Source of the DNA: Maribacter sp. 1_MG-2023
GTDB lineage: Bacteria; Bacteroidota; Bacteroidia; Flavobacteriales; Flavobacteriaceae
Reading direction: 5' to 3'
NCBI RefSeq assembly: GCF_030547005.1
Contig: NZ_JAUOPN010000011.1
Location: 82,747-146,746 of the forward strand
Length of the DNA: 64,000 nucleotides
Shown here: in pieces, positions 36,726 through 46,209 of the stretch
How positions within the stretch are numbered: position 1 is the stretch's first letter
Layout: each line of letters begins with the position of its first letter
Made by a program: the position numbers and the translations under genes
The notes under the pieces: model-generated
The model's database searches: none
Told to the model about the DNA's origin: nothing
The model's input: only the letters and a program-made list of their open reading frames with translations

Positions 36726-37877
36726 TTACCAAGATGTCCCAAAGACAATATAGAAGGCAAAATCTTTACCATTCCCCCATGCAAAGTCAGTTCCCATATT
36801 GACACCTAATTGTCTTGCTAATCTATAGCGAAATCCTGTTCCTATATTGTAAACCCAGTCTTCAGAACCAAAGGCGTTAAAATCCGAAAAAGCCTTACCT
36901 GTCCCACCAAAAGCGGTAAGCCACCATCTGTTGTATATATTGTAACTCCATTCTGTTTCTGTTACTAAAGTGGTGTCATTTTGATATCTCATGGAGGCTA
37001 TTCCTCGCAAATCTATAAATGGGTAAGCGTAGAAAGGCGCATCACCAAACAAAAAACTACCCTGAAAACGATATTTGGAATGTAATTTATCCGTTAAGGG
37101 TAAATACCAGAAAAAATCAGTAGTCATAGTACTGAAATTATCATCTGAACCTAACCATGTAGCACTATAATTTAGACCTATTTCTGCCATAATTCCTTTT
37201 GTTGGGGTAAAAGTATTATTACGACTATCATAGGTAGCTATAGGCTTTATGGAGCTAATTATAGAGTTAGTGTTTAGTCTTTCTAAAATTAAATTTAGCA
37301 ATGGTCTATTTGGTATCTCTTCAAACGAAACCGCCGAATTTAAATAGGTATAGGCACCTCCTACATATAATTTCGAGTTGCCAATTCTCACTTGGGCTTT
37401 TTGATAAAAAAGCCAGGAGTCTAAATTAATACCGATAGGGTTTTTGGCTAAAATTTCACTATTATTCCCGTAGTAATTGATTTTAAGATTTGGTTTTATA
37501 ACTGCTGTTAAAGTGCGGACCCTATTTTCTCCAAAGGTATGTGCATGAAAGGCACCGGCCCCCCATGTTTTATTCTCCGTATATAGTCCAACCACTCCTG
37601 AAACATCGGGTGCCACATAGGTTTTATATTTTTTTTTGCGTTTATGAAAATACAGTACAGCTAAACCTGCACCATACCCCACAGCAGGTTCGGTAATAGG
37701 AATAATTATCGGTAGAACCCCATTATGCTCTAAAAGAAAAGAACTCACGTCAAAAGCTCCATCCACTGGGTCACGGAAGCTTATTTTTTTTTTGGTTGGT
37801 ATGGTGTCCTGTTGCCCGCTAATTATATGAGAGCAGAACAACAAACAATTCCACATTAAAATTATACTAAGTTTCAT
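36726..37877 (-). CDS. BamA/TamA-like outer membrane beta-barrel protein
   Basis: A 383-residue protein with a signal peptide (cleavage near IISGQQ) and the segment SFRDPVDGAFDVSSFL common in Bacteroidota surface-antigen barrels. Alternating strands run to a C-terminal aromatic residue (IVFGTSW) as needed for barrel insertion. It is a single barrel without POTRA domains, so not the BamA assembly factor itself. Paralogous to the broken gene just upstream. Such barrels often follow or are fused to patatin domains, which fits the neighbouring fragment. Confidence 0.75.
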   Translation of the reverse strand: MKLSIILMWNCLLFCSHIISGQQDTIPTKKKISFRDPVDGAFDVSSFLLEHNGVLPIIIPITEPAVGYGAGLAVLYFHKRKKKYKTYVAPDVSGVVGLYTENKTWGAGAFHAHTFGENRVRTLTAVIKPNLKINYYGNNSEILAKNPIGINLDSWLFYQKAQVRIGNSKLYVGGAYTYLNSAVSFEEIPNRPLLNLILERLNTNSIISSIKPIATYDSRNNTFTPTKGIMAEIGLNYSATWLGSDDNFSTMTTDFFWYLPLTDKLHSKYRFQGSFLFGDAPFYAYPFIDLRGIASMRYQNDTTLVTETEWSYNIYNRWWLTAFGGTGKAFSDFNAFGSEDWVYNIGTGFRYRLARQLGVNMGTDFAWGNGKDFAFYIVFGTSW

Positions 37878-37902
37878 ACCTCAATTCTATTTATTGTTAC
37901 AA

Positions 37903-39003
37903 TTACCTTCCAAAAGATTCACCAATTCTAAAATAGACTCCCCAATCGTCTTTTCCAAGGGCGGCATCTAGTCCAATATTAATGCGCATTTTTTCTATAG
38001 CCATTTATCTTATTCCAAGACCTCCACCTGGTAAAAATGGAGCTCTGTTAAGATCCGAAAGTGTCTCAACAGCAGTAGCCATACCAAAAAATCCTACCAT
38101 ACCAAATTTATTTTTAAAACGATGGCGATATTCTGCTTGCAACGCATAGACTTGATTGTCTCGGTAACGCCCTTCTGTATAGCCTCTAATGTCATCCTGG
38201 CCTACTACATTCTGTCCTTGAAAAGGCACATCTCCTGTTGCTATTGCGGTATGAAATCTGGTGGCAATAATATCTCTAGATGATTTAATAGGAATAAAGT
38301 GATTATAAGTGAAATTATAAGATTCAAATTTGTCATCACTGCCAATCCAATCGCGATAAAAATTATTTCTAAAAGTTATATTATATCCGCTATAGGGATT
38401 TATTTGATTATCGCGCTTACCATAATTAAGAGTATATCCAGCAGAGTTCATACTTCTCTGGTTTGTTAATAAACTGGGTGGAATAAATTCAGGAAGGTCA
38501 AAAACGGTTTTAGAATTAGAATAAATACCTAATAACCCAAAATAGAGTTTCCCTATTATTTTGCGCTCTACTTTAAGCATAGCAAAATTAGCTTGGGTGT
38601 TGTAGCCAATAAAACCACCAGTTCCAAAAACTGGGATTTCTTGAAAGTATTGGTAATTGATATTGCCAGATCCTACTGCTGCAAGAATTCTCCAACGGTC
38701 TTTATTGATATATAAGCGCTGAAATAACGTCCCAAACCAGTTGCCATTAGTTGTATACATGGCAAAAATACCAGAAGAAGATACTGGCGATATGCTGTCT
38801 TTTTTACTTATTTTATAAAAAGCCTGTCCCATTGCTCCTAGACTAAATCCGGTAGCATTACTATAATTAACCACAGGAACACCCGCAAAATTTACTTTTT
38901 TCTGGGGTTTTGATTCTTCCTGGGCATTGCTGAAGGAACCAATCAAACCTAGAAAAAGCAGGACAAAAATATTATAAATGGAATGCAAGTGCTGTTTCAA
39001 CAT
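37903..39003 (-). pseudogene. BamA/TamA-like barrel protein interrupted by an in-frame stop
   Basis: The first 332 residues (signal peptide ending SFSNAQ, then KVNFAGVPVVNYSNATGFSL and barrel strands) end at TAA (38005-38007) after GGGLGIR. The same frame then continues for 33 more codons (MRINIGLDAALGKDDWGVYF) to a stop at 37903. Aligned with the paralogue downstream, the stop falls where that protein has Tyr in GFRYRLARQLGVNMGTD, so one TAT/TAC to TAA change explains it. Without the last strands the barrel should not assemble. Could also be a base-calling error. Confidence 0.8.
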
Positions 39004-39256
39004 TTGATATCTTAAAATGTTTTAAAAAAATTAAATCTTTTATGTCGTATTGGTTTTATCAATGCTAACACCATAACTTAAATTTAAGGATTGTCTTGCG
39101 ACTATAGCCCAAGCCTATATAGTTGTGAACTATACATCTGCTTAAAAATTTATAAAACCCCCAAATATTGCACTTCGTTTTTAATGTTCTACGGGTAGAA
39201 GCTAATTAAAAAAAAGAATGGTCGTAATTCCTATTACAGGCAGATATAGTTTGTTT

Positions 39257-40297
39257 TTATAATGTCAATCCACTAAGCCAATTTTTTCCTTTAAATCCAA
39301 AACGATAGCCTAGACCAAAAACTAATTGACTTCTACTTCCAAAACTGTAAATACTGGTTAACGTATAACGTTTGTTATATTGAAAATTAATACCAACATT
39401 CATACTCCAAGGCGATATAAATCTTTTATTAAACTTATAATAAAGATTCGTTGACTCTCCGCTAGAGAGATAATCGGAAAGCCCGCTGTATAGGGGATCC
39501 AAAACTTCTTGTTCCCTATCGGTCAGATCATCATACCAGCCATTTAATTGGCCAAGAGCCTTTTCCTTATCGGAAGAACTGATCAATTCTAATTTACCAC
39601 TGCCCTCGCTATTAATGCCTAAATATTGTGCTCCTACTAGCAGTGCCAAGTTTCTTTCGGGTTTTCTAAAATGGAACAAATATCCTGTTCTAGCATTAAA
39701 AACAAGTGATCTGTTGGCCTGATCCAAGTTTTTCATTTTAGTCCATACCATGGTAAAATCGGTTGATACTATCATTGGACCAACGGCACCTGCCAAAACG
39801 GTCCCCCAACCATAGGCCTGACCAGTATTTCTTTTGGTGTTGAATTCCAATTCTAAAGGAAGGCCCAGTTTTACAGTAGTTTTTGCGTTTACGCTTCCTG
39901 CTATGCCATACACATTTAAAAAAGGTAATAACCAAAAATCGTAACGTGCCGTATAAGCGTTTACGTCTGAACTAATACTTCTAAAACGTGCAATACCATC
40001 AATGGGAATAAGCCCATCTTCTTCAAAACCAACAAAGGCATCACTTAATAGGAGATCTTGTTTAGAAAAGGCATAGTTAAATGAAATCCCGTTAGGATAA
40101 GGAATATCAAAGCCCAATTCTCTTATTTTTTTGCCCATGATGGGCAAATGCCATTCATAGGGTGTTCGCTTTAAACTATCTGTATAGGCTTCCATCCTAT
40201 CAGAAATAGAGAGATTAGTCACCTGCCCGTAAAGCATCGTTGTGGACACTAGTAGAAATAGAGAACTGATTATAAATTTATGAATGTTTTTAGTCAT
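39257..40297 (-). CDS. Predicted outer membrane beta-barrel protein
   Basis: A 346-residue protein with a signal peptide (cleavage after TTMLYGQ) and many amphipathic strands separated by glycine- and aromatic-rich turns (for example YDFWLLPFLNVYGIAGSV; LVFGLGYRFGFKGKNWL). The pattern is that of an outer membrane barrel; I do not recognise a named family with confidence. It overlaps the preceding lipoprotein gene by eight bases, so the two are translated from one message and may work together at the outer membrane. The 253-base gap after it, up to 39003, holds nothing I can identify. Confidence 0.7.
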   Translation of the reverse strand: MTKNIHKFIISSLFLLVSTTMLYGQVTNLSISDRMEAYTDSLKRTPYEWHLPIMGKKIRELGFDIPYPNGISFNYAFSKQDLLLSDAFVGFEEDGLIPIDGIARFRSISSDVNAYTARYDFWLLPFLNVYGIAGSVNAKTTVKLGLPLELEFNTKRNTGQAYGWGTVLAGAVGPMIVSTDFTMVWTKMKNLDQANRSLVFNARTGYLFHFRKPERNLALLVGAQYLGINSEGSGKLELISSSDKEKALGQLNGWYDDLTDREQEVLDPLYSGLSDYLSSGESTNLYYKFNKRFISPWSMNVGINFQYNKRYTLTSIYSFGSRSQLVFGLGYRFGFKGKNWLSGLTL

Positions 40298-42236
40298 GGC
40301 TCAATATTATTGATATTTCTTCAAAATTGTTCGCAATTAATACATTATCCCAAGAAGACTTATAAATCAAAAAGGAGATGATGGCTGATACCCGTTCTTC
40401 GGTAATTACATCCTCAAAGACACCAGCGTCAACTATGGCATTGATAAGATTTTGCGCTACTTCTTCAACATTAGTATCCTGAATAGATTGGAGTATGGGT
40501 AAAATAGCTTGCGCAATAGCTTCTTCAGTAACATTTTCTTTAATGATATCTAGATTAACAATTAGCTCTGCCAAATAACTAGCAACTACCTCTGCATTGT
40601 TAAGAATGATTTCTTCTAACAAAGGAGTAATTAGATTCTGAATTGCTTCCGGAGTGACATTATCAGAAATAAAATTATTTAACGCTATAGCAATACTTAA
40701 TGCCGTAGCCTCGGGGTCTAAATTATCTAGAATTGGACTTAATAGATCTCTAATTTGCTCATAAAGCACTTGCGAAATATCACCTTCAAGACTTAAAAGC
40801 CATTGGGTGAGGGTAGTACCAGCTGTTTCAGGGTTTATAGTCTGTAAAAATTGAAGTGCTGCAATAAATGTGTTATTAAGATTCTGCGTGTTTAAAAATT
40901 GACTTATAATTAGATTGGCAACATCGTCTGCCGCTTGATCTGGACCGGTAATGGCTATAACAGGTTTAATTGCAATATAGGCCAACCTAATGGTATTTTG
41001 CATACTAACATAGTCTGGTTCTATATTGAGATCTGGAAATTCTGCATTAAGAGTATTTACCAAGTTTTCTATAGCATCTGTCGTCTGGGTTGCCAGTGCT
41101 CCCATTTGCAAAATAGACGTGTCATCTATGAGCTCTGTAAATGGCAAAATTAAGTTGGAAATACTCTCTTCATTGACAAATAAGTCTTCTATCACTGTGG
41201 TCAGGACACCTGCTATCTCAGCTATTTGTGCCTCATCTAATTCTGTAAATTGTGTCCACGCATTTACTAATATGGGTTGTATATTATCCTCATTAAATAC
41301 GTCAAAAAACAAATCTACCACCAAGGTGGCTATTGCTTCGGAAACTTGGTCAGAATTTGTTGCAATTTGCTCAATGTACGGTAATATTAGATTGTTGATC
41401 TGCTCTTCAGAAAGTTGTTCATTTATACTATCTACAACGGCTGTTGCAATAGCTTCAGATACTGCCTGAATATCTATATTGGTGATCCCTTCGAGTTGAT
41501 TCAGAATTAAAATAGTTAATTCTTGTTGCCAATCAACTTGCTCTAGTGCTTCTCTAATATCGGCAGCCAACAAAGCAGCTAGTTGATCAGGATCAATGTC
41601 ATTTATAAACTCTAATTGCCCCGATATGGCATCCACAACAACATCGTTAATCAAATTTTGTAGCGCTTCATTGTTGAATAGTAGACCTGCAATTAGATCC
41701 CCAATTTTATTAGGTTTTTGGTTAGCAACTTGATCAAGAAGTTTCTCATTTATTTTTCTAATAACACTTTCAGCCGTTTCCGCAGTTGCAATTAAAGACA
41801 ACTCTTTAGTATTATTATCATAAATATAATTATAATTCAAACTCTGTTCTGAGGAGATCCTAATTGTTCTTTCATTAAACACAAAGTAAGTGCCTATTTG
41901 TTCCTCTAATAAAAGATCAATTTGGCCATTTCTAGTTATAATAGTTCTATCGTCCTTAAATTCTACTTCGTATTCCCGCATGTCCGAAGCATCTAAGACC
42001 ATATCATCTAGATCGTAAATACCTGCACCCAACATGGTATTCGTTGCATTGAAAAATAGGGGTGGAGGAATATCTTCATTCTTTACCTCGATTTTAAGTT
42101 GTTCAAGATTCCATGTGTTTGTCGTCAATATCTCGTTGGTGTCATCGACCGCTTTTATAACGCTATCTTCGGGTTTTTCGCAAGAAAACAATATCCCTAG
42201 CGCTATGAGTCCTAAACATATATTTGTATTTTTCAT
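40290..42236 (-). CDS. Large helical-repeat lipoprotein of unknown function
   Basis: A 648-residue protein with a lipoprotein signal (LFSC lipobox, Cys ~19). Residues ~30-155 look like a small beta-rich, lipocalin-like domain (NTWNLEQLKIEV, YEVEFKDDRTIITRNG). From ~160 on it is almost entirely helix in degenerate repeats of about 50-65 residues. A typical unit is an A-x-x-IATAVVDSI helix, then an acidic turn EQINNLILPYIEQI; SEAIATAVVD and SEAIATLVVD are clear repeat partners. Very rich in Ile, Leu, Ala, Asn, Asp and Glu with little Lys or Arg. Probably anchored in the outer membrane, perhaps on the cell surface. No family recognised. Confidence 0.75.
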   Translation of the reverse strand: MKNTNICLGLIALGILFSCEKPEDSVIKAVDDTNEILTTNTWNLEQLKIEVKNEDIPPPLFFNATNTMLGAGIYDLDDMVLDASDMREYEVEFKDDRTIITRNGQIDLLLEEQIGTYFVFNERTIRISSEQSLNYNYIYDNNTKELSLIATAETAESVIRKINEKLLDQVANQKPNKIGDLIAGLLFNNEALQNLINDVVVDAISGQLEFINDIDPDQLAALLAADIREALEQVDWQQELTILILNQLEGITNIDIQAVSEAIATAVVDSINEQLSEEQINNLILPYIEQIATNSDQVSEAIATLVVDLFFDVFNEDNIQPILVNAWTQFTELDEAQIAEIAGVLTTVIEDLFVNEESISNLILPFTELIDDTSILQMGALATQTTDAIENLVNTLNAEFPDLNIEPDYVSMQNTIRLAYIAIKPVIAITGPDQAADDVANLIISQFLNTQNLNNTFIAALQFLQTINPETAGTTLTQWLLSLEGDISQVLYEQIRDLLSPILDNLDPEATALSIAIALNNFISDNVTPEAIQNLITPLLEEIILNNAEVVASYLAELIVNLDIIKENVTEEAIAQAILPILQSIQDTNVEEVAQNLINAIVDAGVFEDVITEERVSAIISFLIYKSSWDNVLIANNFEEISIILSHD

Positions 42237-42254
42237 TCTTCTTTTAATACATTA

Positions 42255-43505
42255 TTAAAACAAATATTTAATCATAAACTGTAATCGGTTTCCAATACCA
42301 GAGCTTGCATCTCCATTGACACGTTCTAGCCTCATATACTCAATGCCGACATTTACCTTTTTATAAGGTGACCAAATCAAATTGATATGCCCGGAGGAAC
42401 CACTTTCTATTTTAGTCTCATCTCTAAATTGAGAGGAGTCTAGGGAATAATAATTTATATTGAAATTACTAACGAGTTTTGGTGAGATATTTAGTGCAAT
42501 CCCTGTCCCTAGATTCCATGCTGGCATGGTTTCAAGTTTACCCTCGTTATTAAGTACGGCTGAGGATTGGGTACCTATAGTAGACACAATCTGACTACCC
42601 CACCCTTGGCCATAAGACGCCATCCATCTAAACCAATGTTTCTTGGACCCAAAATATTCACGCCCACTAAAGCTAAATCCCCAACCAACAGCTGTGGAAT
42701 TTGAGATATCTCCCTCGCCATCCCAGCGCAGTTGAAACAAAGATGCCCCAAGAAATAAGCGACCACCTGATTTCGTTGATTTCGTTATTTTACCTGCTAA
42801 AAGTGGTAGAGCCTGACTCGCTTGCCCCTCAAAATCACGGCCATCAACACCTGGGAATTCTAACATTTCTAGAGCCAAACCATATTTAAATTTTTCTCCT
42901 AACTTATCTTCAAATCTAACTTGTGCTCGGCGCGTGCCGGTAAGTGCATCACCAGCTGCAAAATCTATTGTCATAGGTATCGCAAATAAATCGGATTGTG
43001 TGCCCCATGTCCTCCCTATTAATAGACGTCCTAAGACACCATAAAAATGTCGTAACCGCGGACTTTGATTAAAAGCGCCTCTGTCTAAATTATAAAAATC
43101 AACCTCAACAAATAGACGTAAAGGCATACCGGATTCTGTAAGACTTCTAAAATCAACATTAAATCGCGATTCCCGGGCATGCATGTTCATATAACCACTT
43201 TGATCTGGTCTGCCATCACCTTCAACAGGCACATTTTGAATCTCATATTGAAACCGGTCGTAGCCACCATCAAAGTCTTGTAGGTAATCTAACTTCACAT
43301 ACCCACCAAAAGCAATGCGCGACTTTGAACCAAACAGTGGCATAGATTGAGGGAAATCAGCATCTATCAAATCTTGGCCCATATAGTTCATCATATTATC
43401 TCTAAAGTCATCTATTCTGTCTTCAGCTATACTATCTTTAACCTTGGTGTCTTGAGCAATGACCAATTGTGAAATAATTAAAAATATACCTAAAATGTAT
43501 TTCAT
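42255..43505 (-). CDS. DcaP-like outer membrane porin
   Basis: About 416 residues from the ATG at 43505, which gives a proper signal peptide (MKYILGIFLIISQLVIAQ); the frame extends 24 codons further without one. The mature start is charged and helical. Porin strands follow: SKSRIAFGGYVKLDYLQDFD, RESRFNVDFRSLTESGMPLR, LLIGRTWGTQSDLFAIP and a terminal FMIKYLF. This is the layout of the DcaP family, which in Acinetobacter takes up dicarboxylic acids and other acidic compounds. A transport role for the island's substrate is inferred. Confidence 0.78.
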   Translation of the reverse strand: MKYILGIFLIISQLVIAQDTKVKDSIAEDRIDDFRDNMMNYMGQDLIDADFPQSMPLFGSKSRIAFGGYVKLDYLQDFDGGYDRFQYEIQNVPVEGDGRPDQSGYMNMHARESRFNVDFRSLTESGMPLRLFVEVDFYNLDRGAFNQSPRLRHFYGVLGRLLIGRTWGTQSDLFAIPMTIDFAAGDALTGTRRAQVRFEDKLGEKFKYGLALEMLEFPGVDGRDFEGQASQALPLLAGKITKSTKSGGRLFLGASLFQLRWDGEGDISNSTAVGWGFSFSGREYFGSKKHWFRWMASYGQGWGSQIVSTIGTQSSAVLNNEGKLETMPAWNLGTGIALNISPKLVSNFNINYYSLDSSQFRDETKIESGSSGHINLIWSPYKKVNVGIEYMRLERVNGDASSGIGNRLQFMIKYLF

Positions 43506-43587
43506 GCCTTTTCTATTTTTTTGAGAGTCGAATATTTTAATGGTAAAATAATAATCTTCTATGTTGATATGTTTCATTCTAATATAT

Positions 43588-44850
43588 TTATAAACTTTGT
43601 GTTGGACGAACGAAAGTGTAGCCTATTAATATTCCTGCAAGAATAGTCATAGCCACTACGAACATCTGAAAAAACTGCTGCATACCTACATTTATGTCGC
43701 CTTGCGCCATAGCAGCTATTCCGCGAAAGCCTATCGTACCACTTACCAACATCACAATAGCAGGAATAAGCACAATTGAGGTTGGTCGACCTGTTTTTCG
43801 GGCCCAGATGTTAGCAACTATCACAGCAATAATGGTTCCCAATAAATTACCAAGATTAGTATCCAAAAGTGTACTTCCTGCAAGGACTCCTAAATACGCC
43901 AAGCCGGAAACAAGTACAGCCCACGGTAAATCTCGACGAGATGTTTGAAATGCCAAACTTAAGCCGATAAGAAGTAACGGAAAAAGTAAAAGCAACCACA
44001 ATGGGTTGACAGGTGTGGCAGGTTCTGTATTTACAATAGAAACTAATAGACTTGCAATTCCAACCCCTATGGCAGCGCCTGCAATTTGCTTAAAAAGTGT
44101 TATCAAGCCATTTATCAAATTTGACATGCCCGATAAGACGTGCTGTGCAACTAATTCCCCTGCACCAAGACTAATAGAATACCCTGGAAGGATAATCGCA
44201 ACAGCAGATAGTATCACCAAAACAAGGTTAAGGTCGGGTACCCAATATTTAAGGAGGGTAGCTAAAAAACCAATAATCAATGCAGTGGTCAATGGCATCC
44301 ACATCATAGCGGTACGACCTATACGTGCCGATAATAGTACCAAACCATAAACCAGAATACTAAATAAAGTAGCAACCAGAGTATCGGTCCAACCGGCCCC
44401 TAAAAGCGGTGCCAGGCCTAGCCCAGTTAAGGCGTAACCAAGCATACTCGCAAACTTTCCCCATGGTGGCGGAGCCTTATCGATGGCATCAATACGGGTA
44501 TAAGCATCAGTCATAGACAGTTTCCCTGTTTCTATCTCCTTTAGCAAATCACCAAGCCTTGCCAACTTGTCCAAATCAATATTTGAAGGTGCTGTTGTAA
44601 TAATCTCTAAGCGCTGCTGCGCATCAGGGGTTTCACGCAAGGCAAAGGTAATAGTCACTGGAGTTGCTTTAAATACGCCTTCATAACTCATTCTATTTGC
44701 AAGACTGGTTAAGAAAGACTCGAGTCGGTTAGACGTTGAACCATATTTATGTGCTGCTACACCAACCTTTAAAATAAGGTGCCACGCCTCGTCAAAGGGG
44801 ACCTTTAACGAGGTAGCACACACATTAAAATCTTTTACTAGATTCTTCAT
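43588..44850 (-). CDS. Threonine/serine exporter family (ThrE) membrane protein
   Basis: A 420-residue protein of the ThrE type. The N-terminal cytoplasmic DUF1212 domain (residues ~15-140: HKYGSTSNRLESFLTSLANR, ETPDAQQRLEIITTAPSNID) is followed by about ten membrane helices comprising the ThrE core and the DUF3815-like half (LILPGYSISLGAGELVAQHV; RKTGRPTSIVLIPAIVMLVS). Both halves are in one chain. ThrE of Corynebacterium exports threonine and serine; the solute here is unknown. Within the run of hydrolase genes it may relieve the cell of released amino acids. Confidence 0.85.
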   Translation of the reverse strand: MKNLVKDFNVCATSLKVPFDEAWHLILKVGVAAHKYGSTSNRLESFLTSLANRMSYEGVFKATPVTITFALRETPDAQQRLEIITTAPSNIDLDKLARLGDLLKEIETGKLSMTDAYTRIDAIDKAPPPWGKFASMLGYALTGLGLAPLLGAGWTDTLVATLFSILVYGLVLLSARIGRTAMMWMPLTTALIIGFLATLLKYWVPDLNLVLVILSAVAIILPGYSISLGAGELVAQHVLSGMSNLINGLITLFKQIAGAAIGVGIASLLVSIVNTEPATPVNPLWLLLLFPLLLIGLSLAFQTSRRDLPWAVLVSGLAYLGVLAGSTLLDTNLGNLLGTIIAVIVANIWARKTGRPTSIVLIPAIVMLVSGTIGFRGIAAMAQGDINVGMQQFFQMFVVAMTILAGILIGYTFVRPTQSL

Positions 44851-44900
44851 CTCACTTATAACAACTTCCTTATTATTGAATTTCGATTAGTTCTAATCAA

Positions 44901-46169
44901 TTATTTGCCAGCCAGCAATTTTGCTGCTGTACGCAAATAACCAGGAGAATGATCTGTACCAGATACCGATTCATCATTGGTTGCCAATCCGAAATAACAC
45001 CCACAGAAATCACGAGCAGGATCTACATAAATACCTTGCCCCATATTACCGTGTTTGAACATGGCACCATCCTCGAATGAATGATCCCATTGAGCGGTAT
45101 TCATATAAGGTACCTCACCAAACCAACGTGTGCCGTAAGCTTCTTCGGTAGATTTATGATAGGCCTCAGGATCACCAAGGGTTTGGGTACGTTTTATTAC
45201 TTTATCTGAAATTACTTTTTCCTTCGCCACTTTATTCCAGCTTGGGGTATAAAGCAAAGCGTAACGCAACATATCTTCTGGTGTGGTGTTAATCATCCCT
45301 GCTGGAATGGGTGTTCCATCTGGCGCTAAACCTAGAACAAATGGGTTACGCGCACCCACTTTTGACCAAACGCGTTCTTTCCATAATGCTTCCCATGGCT
45401 TTTGTGTGATGTTTTGCGCAATCAGCACAAGTGCCATAGTAATGGCTGATGAATACCTAAAACGATCACCGGGCTTTTCACCTTCCAGTGGTTTAGCTTC
45501 TTTAAGTAATTGTTGCCAATCCCCTTTTGCATCAAATATCGCACTAAAAAAGTGCGAAATCACAGTTTCTGGATTCACCAAGTTTTCAAATGTTTCTTCC
45601 ATGTCGAGACCGGCCGCCATGTTCATCGCATTCTTTACAGTGATATGATCCCATGCGCTCCCTTTTAAATCGGGTACATACGCAGATACCATTTTATCAA
45701 AATCAAGTTTTCCTTCTTCCCAGAGAAAGGTGAGCATTAAACTGGCGGTTGTTTTGGAAGCCGACATCCAAACGTGCAAGTCAGAAGGATTCATGCCTGG
45801 ATAGGTTTCGAAAACCACTTTACCTTTGTGCGCCATCATCATGGCCTGCACTTGCTTTGGTCCTTTTAGGTACTCCTCAAGCGTTGGGTTGGCACTGCCA
45901 TCAACGTTATTAAAACTTATGTCTAATAACTCTGGTTGCAGATCCCTTTCGAGAATACTAGTTACAGCTGGGGGCATCACTATGCGCGTTTTGAAAAACG
46001 ATGCAATATTTAAGTTGTAATACACCGACTCATCATTCCCTGTTTGCCAGTTGGGAAAGTTGTAATTCTGTGTAGCTTTATTTACAAAATCGAGCGGCTG
46101 TGGTTGTTTCCATTTTGACATGCGCGACTCCAAGTTGAGCATATCGTTAATTCTTTCTTCTTTAGTCAT
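44901..46169 (-). CDS. Beta-lactamase-fold serine hydrolase, no signal peptide
   Basis: A 422-residue member of the class C beta-lactamase/D-aminopeptidase/esterase superfamily. SxxK is in HVWMSASKTTASLML (~135), the Tyr motif in FRYSSAITMALV, and the third box in FKHGNMGQGIYVDPARDF. Unlike its paralogue downstream it has no signal peptide (MTKEERINDMLNLESRMSKW), so it should act in the cytoplasm. The family includes carboxylesterases, D-peptidases and nylon-oligomer hydrolases, so an amide or ester bond is the expected target. Confidence 0.85.
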   Translation of the reverse strand: MTKEERINDMLNLESRMSKWKQPQPLDFVNKATQNYNFPNWQTGNDESVYYNLNIASFFKTRIVMPPAVTSILERDLQPELLDISFNNVDGSANPTLEEYLKGPKQVQAMMMAHKGKVVFETYPGMNPSDLHVWMSASKTTASLMLTFLWEEGKLDFDKMVSAYVPDLKGSAWDHITVKNAMNMAAGLDMEETFENLVNPETVISHFFSAIFDAKGDWQQLLKEAKPLEGEKPGDRFRYSSAITMALVLIAQNITQKPWEALWKERVWSKVGARNPFVLGLAPDGTPIPAGMINTTPEDMLRYALLYTPSWNKVAKEKVISDKVIKRTQTLGDPEAYHKSTEEAYGTRWFGEVPYMNTAQWDHSFEDGAMFKHGNMGQGIYVDPARDFCGCYFGLATNDESVSGTDHSPGYLRTAAKLLAGK

Positions 46170-46209
46170 TTTATTGTGACTTTAATATTAAAAATATTTT
46201 CTATAAATT

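Noticed and set aside
41026..41469. 147-residue plus-strand frame opposite the repeat lipoprotein
   Set aside because: Shadow of the repetitive gene on the other strand; biased by its codon composition.
43505..43577. Earlier start for the porin
   Set aside because: It would bury the signal peptide behind 24 charged and aromatic residues.
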